Shown here: one piece after another, positions 34,562 to 42,566 of the stretch
How the letters are laid out: the number at the start of each line of letters is the position of its first letter
How positions within the stretch are numbered: position 1 is the stretch's first letter
Assembly: GCA_938010385.1 (NCBI GenBank)
Contig: CALLVD010000024.1
Location: 23,132 to 87,131, forward strand
Direction: 5' to 3'
DNA from: an uncultured Robiginitomaculum sp.
GTDB lineage: Bacteria > Pseudomonadota > Alphaproteobacteria > Caulobacterales > Maricaulaceae
DNA: 64,000 bases
Notes under the pieces: generated by a model
Seen by the model: the letters and a program-made list of their open reading frames with translations, nothing else
What the model was told of the DNA's origin: nothing
The model's database searches: none
Program-made: the position numbers and the translations under genes

Positions 34562-34652
34562 CGCTCTCTCTTTTAAATTTTTTGGAAAGCCGATTCTACA
34601 AATTTCGACAGCCGGGCGCGTTGATACGAAATGAGGATTGGTGGGGTTTGAC

Positions 34653-37600
34653 GTGAATACAATTATCCAATTTTGGGTAAAGTGCTTCGCTGTGACTGTT
34701 TTGATGTTGGCGTCCCTCTCAGGAGCAGAGGCGCAAAACGCCTCAAGTCTCGGACGCACGGTTACCAATGTCGCGACAGTAAGCTATGAGACCGAGTTCG
34801 GCTCTCTGACCCTGCAAACCAATCCGGCAGTGTTTACAGTTGAGGCGCGCAGAACAGACTCGACGATTGAGTTCTTTCGTTTTGCCCCGTCCTCCGACAG
34901 TGCCGATTTGATCAAAGTTAACGGCTCTGATTACGCGCCAAGCGGAAATCTCTCCGGACCGTTCACGCAAACCGGCGCGCCTGTCACAGGCATCGGAAAC
35001 CTGATTGATTTGTCAAATGCTGTCCCGTTAACCCCGGCAGAGCTTTATGCCACCGGCGAGCTGATGTTTGTTCGGGTGATTGACCCCGGCCAGAACGGCA
35101 ATGACAATATTATAGAGACCGTGACAATTACGATTGCCACATCAGGCGCGGATGAAATCGTCCTGCGCCTTTATGAAAGCGGTCCGGCGACCGGCGAATT
35201 TTGGGCTTACGTCCCGACAAGCCGCGATCCGAGCCCGCAACATGATAACCGCCTGACAACCGAGTCAGAAACGCGCCTGACGGCAACCTATATCGATGCG
35301 TTTGACGCCACAGAAGTGTCCGTTGATACCGCCTTGGTTGATCCGTACTGCCGCGTGTTTAACGCGCTGACCGGTGATTTGGTCGACGGCGCTGTTGTAA
35401 CGCTTATGGACCGCGCCACCGGCTTGCCCGCAACTGTGCTGGGCGTTGACGGCGAGTCGATATATCCGTCCACGGTCACGACCGGCGAAAACACTGAAGA
35501 TTCCGGCGGCTATGTTTATGAAGTCCGCCAAGGGGAGTTTAAATTCCCGATTTTAATGCCGGGCGATTACTATCTCGACGTTGAAACCCCTGAAGGTTTC
35601 ACGTTCAGTTCCGTCTATCAGCCTGCGCAATTTGCCGGCATTGATAACGGCCCTTACTTAATTGAAGATCAGGGCTCTTACGGCGAGACATTTGCGCAGG
35701 CTGCATTAGGCCCGCTGCATTTTGATGTGCCGATTGATCCCAAGACTGACATTGTGCTGACCAAAACGGCGTCCCCGACAATCGCTGATGTCGGTGACTT
35801 TATTCGCTATAGTGTGAATATCCAAAACGCCGGTAATGTCGCCTCCACAATGCGCGTTCATGATATGGCGCCGCGCGGCTTTCGTTTCATCAGCGGCTCA
35901 TCGCGCGTCAACGCCTTAAAAGTCGCTGACCCTGTGGTCTCCGATAACGGCCAAGAGCTGACCTATACCCTGCCTGTTTTACAGCCGGGCGAGAGCTATC
36001 AACTGCACTACATCATGCAGGTCGGCGCGAACCTGTCCGAAGGTGAGTATGTCAACTCCGCTATGGTTATTGATAATGACGGCGTTCAAAGCTCGAATAT
36101 AGCCCGCGCGGAAGTGACCGTTCGCGAAGAGCTGCTGCGCTCAACCAATACAATTATCGGCCGCGTGGCAGAATATGCCTGTGACGCCGATGAAGACTGG
36201 GCCAAGGAAATCCTGGACGGCACCGGCGTGTCCGGCGTGCGGCTTTATATGGAAACCGGCGAGTACACCGTCACCGATGAAGACGGCCTGTATCACTTTG
36301 AAGGCGTTTCGCCCGGCACTCATGTTGTCCAGGTCGATGAAGAAACTCTGCCGCAAGGCTACGCCGCCATGATGTGCGAAGATAACAGCCAATATGCCCG
36401 CTTGAAGACGTCGAAATTTATCGACAATAAAGGCGGCGGCATCTGGCGCGCAAACTTCTATCTGGCCCGAACCGGCGAGATTGATGACAGTATCGGACCA
36501 AAGCAGTTTAACGATACAACCGAATATTTGGACTTCGGCTCTGAATGGCTTGAAACCCAAACAGACGCGATTGAATGGGTCTATCCGCAAGCGGGTAAAA
36601 CCCCGTCTGCGCCGTCCGTCAATATCGGTATTAAGCACGCCAAAGGCCAAACGGTCAGCCTGACTTTAAATGACAGCCCTGTACCGCTTTTGAACTTTCA
36701 GGCGCGCGACAGCAATAAAACCCGTTCGGTTTTAATCAGCCGCTGGCGCAGTGTTGACGTGCTCGACGGGCAAAATGTCTTTGTGGCGACGGTCAAAAAC
36801 GCTGACGGCAGTATTGCTGAAACTATCCGCCGCGAGATCTATTTCATCAAAGATATTGCGCGCGCTATTGCGGCCCCGGATCAGTCCGTGCTGGTCGCTG
36901 ACGGGCGTACCCATCCGGTGATTGCAGTGCGTATTGAAGACAATGCGGGCCGCCCGGTGCATTCCGGCCGCAAGCTGAAGGTCGATGTTCAGGAGCCTTA
37001 TCGTCTTGAGACCTCTGATCGCCTTGAGAGCGTTAATGAGCTGGTCGCGCCCAACGCCTCGCGCGCCGATGCCTCTGTGGGCGCAAACGGTATCGCCTTG
37101 ATCCGCTTGCAGCCGACGCTGCAAACCGGCCGCGCAACCGTTACAGTCACGCTGGATGACGGCCGCACGGTTGACGTCACGATGTACCTGAAACCTGAAA
37201 AACGCGACTGGATTATCATCGGTCTGGCCGAAGGCTCTGCCGGTATGGAGCAGCTTGAAGGCAATAAAATTGATCTGTCGGAAAACGGCACTGACATTAT
37301 TGACGGACGCCTGGCTTTCTTTGCCAAAGGCTTGGTCAAGGGTGACTGGCTGATGACACTGGCGGTGGATACCGCTAAGCGCCGCGGCAAGCGGGACGGC
37401 GATCTGTTTGAAGAGATTGATCCGAACGCCTATTACACGCTTTACGGTGACCGGTCTTATCAGGAGCATGAAGCGCGCTCACGCTATCCCGTTTATCTGA
37501 AACTGGAAAAGAACACGTTCTATGCCATGTTCGGCGATTACGACACCAATATGATCGACAGCGAGTTGACGCGCTATTCCCGTCGTCTGTCCGGCTTTAA

Positions 37601-39686
37601 GACGGAATATGCCGGCGAGCGTTTTGATCTGATTGCCTTTGCGGCCGAGACCAACCAAGGCTTTGCCAAAGACGAAATTCCGGCGGACGGGACAAGCGGC
37701 GTTTATCGCACAAGCTTCTCCCCCGTGCTCGGCGGAACAGAAACCATCACGATTGAAACCCGTGACCGCTTCAGAAGCGACGTTATTCTCGACAGCCGAA
37801 TTATGCGCCGTCATTTGGACTATACGATCGACTATCTGACAGGCGATATTATTTTCCGCTTGCCGGTCGACGGTACGGACGCGCAATTTAATCCGAACGT
37901 CATCGTTGTTGATTATGAAACGTCCGAGGATTCGGAGCGCAATCTGACCTATGGCGCCCGTGCGGCGGTCAAGTCTGCGGGCGGGAAACTGCGCGCCGGT
38001 GTGAACTATATCCACGAAGAAGGCCGCGCTGATCGCCCCGGCGGCGAGCAGGATGTGCTGGGCGTTGATATTGTTGCGCGCTTGTCGGAATCTACCGAAG
38101 TGCGGGCCGAATATGCCCTGTCAAAAGACAAGCAAGACAGCGGCGAGACCATCGACGCTGCGGCTTATCTGGCCGAGATTGTGCACACGTCTGATGATTT
38201 CTCTGCCCAAGCCTATATTCGCGAAGAAGAAGCCGGCTACGGCGTGGGTCAACAGGGCAGTAACACAAACGGCATTCGCCGCTACGGCGTTGACGCGAGC
38301 TACGTTATTTCTGAAAATATTCAGGAAGACACCGGCCGCCGCCTTCTGCGCAATGTTGAGGGTCAGTCCTATGTTGAGCAAAGCCTGGCAACAGGCGCTA
38401 AGCGCACGCTGACAGAAATCAGCGTCACCCAAGACAGCGATGCCTTCGGCGGCGCGCTGGGCCTGCGTCATGTCAAAGAAGACCTTACCGCCGGCGAGCA
38501 GCGCGAAAGCCTGCTGGCTATCGGCTCGGCCCGGTTCTCATCGCCTAAGCATGGCTTTACAGCCTCCGTCGCCCATGAGCAGCCTTTGGGCGGCGAGGAT
38601 GAGTCAACTCTCTTCCCGCAGCGCACCACGCTGGGACTGGATAAGACCATCACAAGCAAAGCGGCTGTCAGCCTGCGCCATGAAGTTCTCGAAGGCCAAA
38701 ATGCGGCCGGCGAAAACACAACGCTCGGCGTAACCTACAGCCCATGGATCGGTACGGACGTCTCTGCACAGACTGACATGCTGACAGGGGATTCCGCCCG
38801 CCGCCTCGGCGCGACTGTCGGCGTTGACCAACAGTTTAAGCTAAGCGAAAAATGGAGCGCGTCTGCGGGCCTTGCTCAGCGTAAGATTTTAGACAATGTC
38901 GGCACAGCGATTGACGTTGTCCCCGATGACGCGATTGCGCCGATTGATATCAGCGAAGATTATATTACCGGCTATATGGGCGTCGGTTACCGCACGGCTG
39001 TCACCTCGGCATCTGCCCGTCTTGAGGCCCGCGATTCTCAAAGTTCTGAGACCTATATCGCAACGGCCGGCGTAGCGCGCGAGCTGTCAGAAGAGCTCTC
39101 CATTGCCGGCGCGGCGCGCAGCCAAGCGGTCAATTATAAGACGGACGGCACGGACGAGGCGCGCACGGATATTCGCATCGGGACCGCTTGGCGTCCGCGC
39201 GGTGAAGGCATCGTTGTCTTTGACCGGTTTGATTTTAAACATGACCGCACGGCAGATAATGTCAGCACAACAAAGCTGATCAATAATCTGACCGCAAATG
39301 TCATGGTCAATGATCGCACGCAAGTGACCGGCTATTGGGGAATCAAGCATGTTGAAACTGACATTGCCGATGACCGCTACAGTAATTGGACCAATCTTCT
39401 GGGCGGTGAGCTGCGCTATGATGTAACCCCGCGCATTGATGTGGGTGTGCACGGCCAAATGATCAGCACGGGCGAAACAACCTCTTATGCTTATGGCCCG
39501 TCAATCGGCGTGTCCCCGGCAGAGAATATGTGGATCAGCGTCGGTTATAATGTCGAAGGCTATAATGATGATGATTTTGAAGCTGCCGAATACAGCCGCG
39601 ACGGCCTTTATATCAAGCTGCGCCTGAAATTTGACCAAGAGAGTGCGGGTAAGCTCTTAAGAAAGATTTCACCGACCGGGCGTTAA
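34653..39686 (+). CDS. Giant outer-membrane/surface protein with DUF11 and SdrD-like domains
   Basis: The protein has about 1,677 residues. I choose GTG 34653 (after GGTGGGG); the track uses TTG 34638. The signal peptide is hydrophobic and ends near GAEAQ. A DUF11 domain lies at about 375-490 (DIVLTKTASPTIADVGDFIRYSVNIQNAGNVAS). A Cna-B/SdrD-like carboxypeptidase-fold domain follows at about 500-590 (VSGVRLYMETGEYTVTDEDGLYHFEGVSPGTHVV). A beta-sandwich region comes next. The last ~650 residues alternate polar and hydrophobic residues in short strands (for example YRTAVTSASARLEARDSQSSETYIATAGVAREL) and look like an outer-membrane beta-barrel. It is flanked by two secreted DUF11 proteins. Ligand and function are unknown. 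Confidence 0.75.
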   Translation: MNTIIQFWVKCFAVTVLMLASLSGAEAQNASSLGRTVTNVATVSYETEFGSLTLQTNPAVFTVEARRTDSTIEFFRFAPSSDSADLIKVNGSDYAPSGNLSGPFTQTGAPVTGIGNLIDLSNAVPLTPAELYATGELMFVRVIDPGQNGNDNIIETVTITIATSGADEIVLRLYESGPATGEFWAYVPTSRDPSPQHDNRLTTESETRLTATYIDAFDATEVSVDTALVDPYCRVFNALTGDLVDGAVVTLMDRATGLPATVLGVDGESIYPSTVTTGENTEDSGGYVYEVRQGEFKFPILMPGDYYLDVETPEGFTFSSVYQPAQFAGIDNGPYLIEDQGSYGETFAQAALGPLHFDVPIDPKTDIVLTKTASPTIADVGDFIRYSVNIQNAGNVASTMRVHDMAPRGFRFISGSSRVNALKVADPVVSDNGQELTYTLPVLQPGESYQLHYIMQVGANLSEGEYVNSAMVIDNDGVQSSNIARAEVTVREELLRSTNTIIGRVAEYACDADEDWAKEILDGTGVSGVRLYMETGEYTVTDEDGLYHFEGVSPGTHVVQVDEETLPQGYAAMMCEDNSQYARLKTSKFIDNKGGGIWRANFYLARTGEIDDSIGPKQFNDTTEYLDFGSEWLETQTDAIEWVYPQAGKTPSAPSVNIGIKHAKGQTVSLTLNDSPVPLLNFQARDSNKTRSVLISRWRSVDVLDGQNVFVATVKNADGSIAETIRREIYFIKDIARAIAAPDQSVLVADGRTHPVIAVRIEDNAGRPVHSGRKLKVDVQEPYRLETSDRLESVNELVAPNASRADASVGANGIALIRLQPTLQTGRATVTVTLDDGRTVDVTMYLKPEKRDWIIIGLAEGSAGMEQLEGNKIDLSENGTDIIDGRLAFFAKGLVKGDWLMTLAVDTAKRRGKRDGDLFEEIDPNAYYTLYGDRSYQEHEARSRYPVYLKLEKNTFYAMFGDYDTNMIDSELTRYSRRLSGFKTEYAGERFDLIAFAAETNQGFAKDEIPADGTSGVYRTSFSPVLGGTETITIETRDRFRSDVILDSRIMRRHLDYTIDYLTGDIIFRLPVDGTDAQFNPNVIVVDYETSEDSERNLTYGARAAVKSAGGKLRAGVNYIHEEGRADRPGGEQDVLGVDIVARLSESTEVRAEYALSKDKQDSGETIDAAAYLAEIVHTSDDFSAQAYIREEEAGYGVGQQGSNTNGIRRYGVDASYVISENIQEDTGRRLLRNVEGQSYVEQSLATGAKRTLTEISVTQDSDAFGGALGLRHVKEDLTAGEQRESLLAIGSARFSSPKHGFTASVAHEQPLGGEDESTLFPQRTTLGLDKTITSKAAVSLRHEVLEGQNAAGENTTLGVTYSPWIGTDVSAQTDMLTGDSARRLGATVGVDQQFKLSEKWSASAGLAQRKILDNVGTAIDVVPDDAIAPIDISEDYITGYMGVGYRTAVTSASARLEARDSQSSETYIATAGVARELSEELSIAGAARSQAVNYKTDGTDEARTDIRIGTAWRPRGEGIVVFDRFDFKHDRTADNVSTTKLINNLTANVMVNDRTQVTGYWGIKHVETDIADDRYSNWTNLLGGELRYDVTPRIDVGVHGQMISTGETTSYAYGPSIGVSPAENMWISVGYNVEGYNDDDFEAAEYSRDGLYIKLRLKFDQESAGKLLRKISPTGR

Positions 39687-39715
39687 TCTCGGATATAACA
39701 GACAAGGTAGGGATA

Positions 39716-41740
39716 ATGCCTTTGGGATTGAAAACATTCAGATGCGCTGCGGCGATGGGAGTCGCTGCGGCCGCTGCCATACTTGCCCCTGCCGTGTCCG
39801 CGCAAACCGGCACGTATACGACAACGACCGGCGGCGCCATCGGCGACGCGGTGACGTGCGGAGTCGCAAATTTGACCCGCACGATTAATGTCCCGGACAG
39901 TTTTATTGTGCAAGATTTGGACTTCGGCTTTCTGGCAGAACATGAATATCGCGGCGATATCCGCGTCGAGCTTTCTCATGGGGGCATCACCCGCCGCATT
40001 ATCGAATCGGACTTTAACGGCCCCGGATCTTTGACGAATTATAATGTTCGCTTAAACGACGGCGCCGCCGATTTTATTTTAGGCTCAACCCATACAACGG
40101 GGGACGGCTTGGTCGCGCCGCCTTATGAAAATGATGTCAGGCCTGATGCAAGCCTGAACGCTTTTGCCGGACAAAACGCCGCCGGCCTTTGGACCTTTAC
40201 AATTTGCGATAATTATAACGGTCTGGATTTCGGTAACTTTTTGCGCGCCGATCTGATTTTTACAGGCTCTACGGAAGCGGATTTGTCTCTGGATTTAACC
40301 CACACACCGGCAAGCCCGTCGCAAGGCACGAATGTGACCTTTACCGCGCAAATCACAAATAGCGGGCCGCTGGCCTCAACCGGCCGCAGCGCGCAGATTA
40401 ACCTGCCGAGCGGATTTACATTTGTCTCTGCGACCGGCGGCGCAACCCATAGCGGCGGGGTCGTTACTTGGACGCCGGGAACAAGCTTGGCATCAGGCAG
40501 TTCCGAGAGCATTGCAATTACGGCGACAATGAACTTTACGGGCGACTATACTGCAACGGCGCAGATTACAGCCCAAGATCAGGACGATCCCGACAGTACG
40601 CCGGCAAACGGTATTAACGGCGAAGATGATGACGCGACGCGCCCGGTGACGCCGGCCGTGACGCCGCCTCCCGCGCTCAGCTGCGGCGCCGCCGCAACCG
40701 TGCATGATTGGGACGTGAATGCATGGGCGGCCGGAGATTTAAGCAATTCTTACACAACGGACGGGGAAACGATAAGCTGGGCTCTGACCGGGGCTACCGC
40801 GTCGCTTCAGCCTAATCCGGACGGCTCCGGAACGGCTTTGCCGGCGTTGTCGGATTATGACAGCGGCGGGCTTATCCCGACTGAAAATGCGCTTTTAATG
40901 CTTGTTGATTTTCCAAGCCGGGCTTCAGAAATTCTGACAACCGTTGATGTCGGCGTCGCCGGCACAGGCGTTGATGAATTGCAATTTGCCCTGTTTGATG
41001 TTGATTACGCCTCCGGGCAATTTGAAGATAAAATTGCGCTGACGGGGTCCCTGAACGGAAATCCTGTCTTGCCGACTTTAACGCGGGGGCCGTCAAATAC
41101 GGTGTCTGCCGGCGTGGCCTTTGGAACGGCCGGCGCGGCGAATAACACAAATTTAGGTACGGTCTATGTCACGTTTCAAAGCCCGGTCGATCAATTTGTC
41201 ATCAGCTATGGCAGCGGCACGGACAGCACAACGCCGGTAAATCCGGGCTTACAGGCTATATCCATTCATGATGTGTCGACCTGTGAAAGATTGCTGCCGG
41301 ATATTGCGGCTGTGAAAACAAATGCCGTTTACGACCCGCTGAGCCAAGGGCTCTATGCGGTGCCGGGCAATGATGTGATTTATACATTCACGGTAACGAA
41401 TTCCGGCAACGGTCCGACCGACCCCGATTCTATGTTATTGATTGATGTCATGCCGGATGAAATTGAGTTTTATAACGGCGATATTGATGACGCCGGCCCG
41501 CAAACGGATCCGGTGACCTTTACCCAAACCGGAACGCCGGCTTTGACTTTCAATTATCCGGGCGATGTCGGGTTTTCTGACGGGGCCGTAAAGCCGGCAG
41601 ATTTTTCCGCGTGCGGCTACGCGCCAAGTCCGGGCTATGATGCGGCTGTTAACTTTATCTGCTTTAATCCCAAAGGAACGTTTGAGGCAGGCTCGCCTCC
41701 GCCGGAGTTTTCAATCAGCTTTCGCGCGCGAATTAAATAG
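39716..41740 (+). CDS. Secreted protein with P/Homo B domain and DUF11 repeats
   Basis: The protein has 674 residues with a signal peptide (MPLGLKTFRCAAAMGVAAAAAILAPAVSAQ). Residues ~45-185 match a proprotein-convertase P-domain (IRVELSHGGITRRIIESDF and LNAFAGQNAAGLWTFTICDNYNGLDFGNF). A DUF11 unit follows at ~190-290 (ADLSLDLTHTPASPSQGTNVTFTAQITNSGPLAS), and another near the C-terminus (PDIAAVKTNAVYDPLSQGLYAVPGNDVIYTFTVTNSGNGPTDPDS). No protease catalytic triad is visible, so the P domain is used without a peptidase. Its 3' end overlaps the convergent phzF by 8 bp. Confidence 0.82.
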   Translation: MPLGLKTFRCAAAMGVAAAAAILAPAVSAQTGTYTTTTGGAIGDAVTCGVANLTRTINVPDSFIVQDLDFGFLAEHEYRGDIRVELSHGGITRRIIESDFNGPGSLTNYNVRLNDGAADFILGSTHTTGDGLVAPPYENDVRPDASLNAFAGQNAAGLWTFTICDNYNGLDFGNFLRADLIFTGSTEADLSLDLTHTPASPSQGTNVTFTAQITNSGPLASTGRSAQINLPSGFTFVSATGGATHSGGVVTWTPGTSLASGSSESIAITATMNFTGDYTATAQITAQDQDDPDSTPANGINGEDDDATRPVTPAVTPPPALSCGAAATVHDWDVNAWAAGDLSNSYTTDGETISWALTGATASLQPNPDGSGTALPALSDYDSGGLIPTENALLMLVDFPSRASEILTTVDVGVAGTGVDELQFALFDVDYASGQFEDKIALTGSLNGNPVLPTLTRGPSNTVSAGVAFGTAGAANNTNLGTVYVTFQSPVDQFVISYGSGTDSTTPVNPGLQAISIHDVSTCERLLPDIAAVKTNAVYDPLSQGLYAVPGNDVIYTFTVTNSGNGPTDPDSMLLIDVMPDEIEFYNGDIDDAGPQTDPVTFTQTGTPALTFNYPGDVGFSDGAVKPADFSACGYAPSPGYDAAVNFICFNPKGTFEAGSPPPEFSISFRARIK

Positions 41741-42554
41741 CCGCAGGCAGTCTGATTTCTGATTGCATGACGGTGACGGCGGGTCCGGCAATGTCGATAT
41801 AATCCCCGGTGATTGTCAGGTGCAGCGCGCCGCCGCGTGCAGAGGCTTGATAGGCAAGGATATTCTCTTTTCCCAATCTGCGTGCCCAGTAAGGGCCGAT
41901 GGCGGCGTGGGCAGAGCCGGTCACCGGATCCTCATTAATGCCTTCGGCCGGCACAAAGAAGCGCGACACGCAATCATAGTCTGAAAAGCCCGGGGCCGTG
42001 ATGCCGACGCCATGATCTGACAACGCGATGATGGCGGTAAAATCAGGGGTCAGGGTTCGCACATTTGCGGCGCTGCCAAAAACCAAATACAAATTCGCGC
42101 CGGCGTGAAAGGCGGCCGTAATTGTGGCCCCCCGAAAGGCGGCGCGCATGGCCGCAGTGACCGGCGTTGGGGTTGCCTTGGCTGCCGGCGCGCGCAGCAC
42201 ATAGTTGTTTTCGGGCCGCGTGACGCGAAGTGCGCCGATGCGCGTGTGAAAAACATAGGCGCCGTCATCATCCGTTTGCGCTCTGTGCTCGGCGGCCAAG
42301 GCATGCGCGCTTGCAATCGTGGCATGACCGCAAAACTCTATTTCTGTTGTCGGGGTAAACCAGCGTAAGTCATAATGTCCGGGCGCGCTTCGCGGTACAA
42401 GGTAAGCCGTTTCAGACAGGTTGTTTTCCTCTGCCAAGGCTTGCATCAAATCTTCCGAAAGCGGGGCGCCGGTTAAAATAACAGCGGCGGGATTGCCCCG
42501 GAAGGGGCGGTCGGTAAAGGCGTCGATTTGATATTGTAAAAGCCTGCAGGTCAT
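41733..42554 (-). CDS. PhzF family isomerase/epimerase-like protein
   Basis: The protein has 273 residues with the PhzF fold (diaminopimelate-epimerase-like): IDAFTDRPFRGNPAAVIL at the N-terminus, then LAEENNLSETAYLV with the catalytic Glu, LRWFTPTTEIEFCGHATIASAHAL, and EDPVTGSAHAAIGPYWARRLG. The family includes PhzF of phenazine synthesis, but most members are of unknown substrate. No other phenazine genes are here, so a phenazine role should not be assumed. It follows the hybrid kinase after 12 bp. Confidence 0.9.
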   Translation of the reverse strand: MTCRLLQYQIDAFTDRPFRGNPAAVILTGAPLSEDLMQALAEENNLSETAYLVPRSAPGHYDLRWFTPTTEIEFCGHATIASAHALAAEHRAQTDDDGAYVFHTRIGALRVTRPENNYVLRAPAAKATPTPVTAAMRAAFRGATITAAFHAGANLYLVFGSAANVRTLTPDFTAIIALSDHGVGITAPGFSDYDCVSRFFVPAEGINEDPVTGSAHAAIGPYWARRLGKENILAYQASARGGALHLTITGDYIDIAGPAVTVMQSEIRLPAAI

Positions 42555-42566
42555 TCCCGGGCTTTA

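Noticed and set aside
41733-42554. Phenazine biosynthesis
   Set aside because: PhzF-fold proteins are mostly of unknown function and no other phenazine genes are present.
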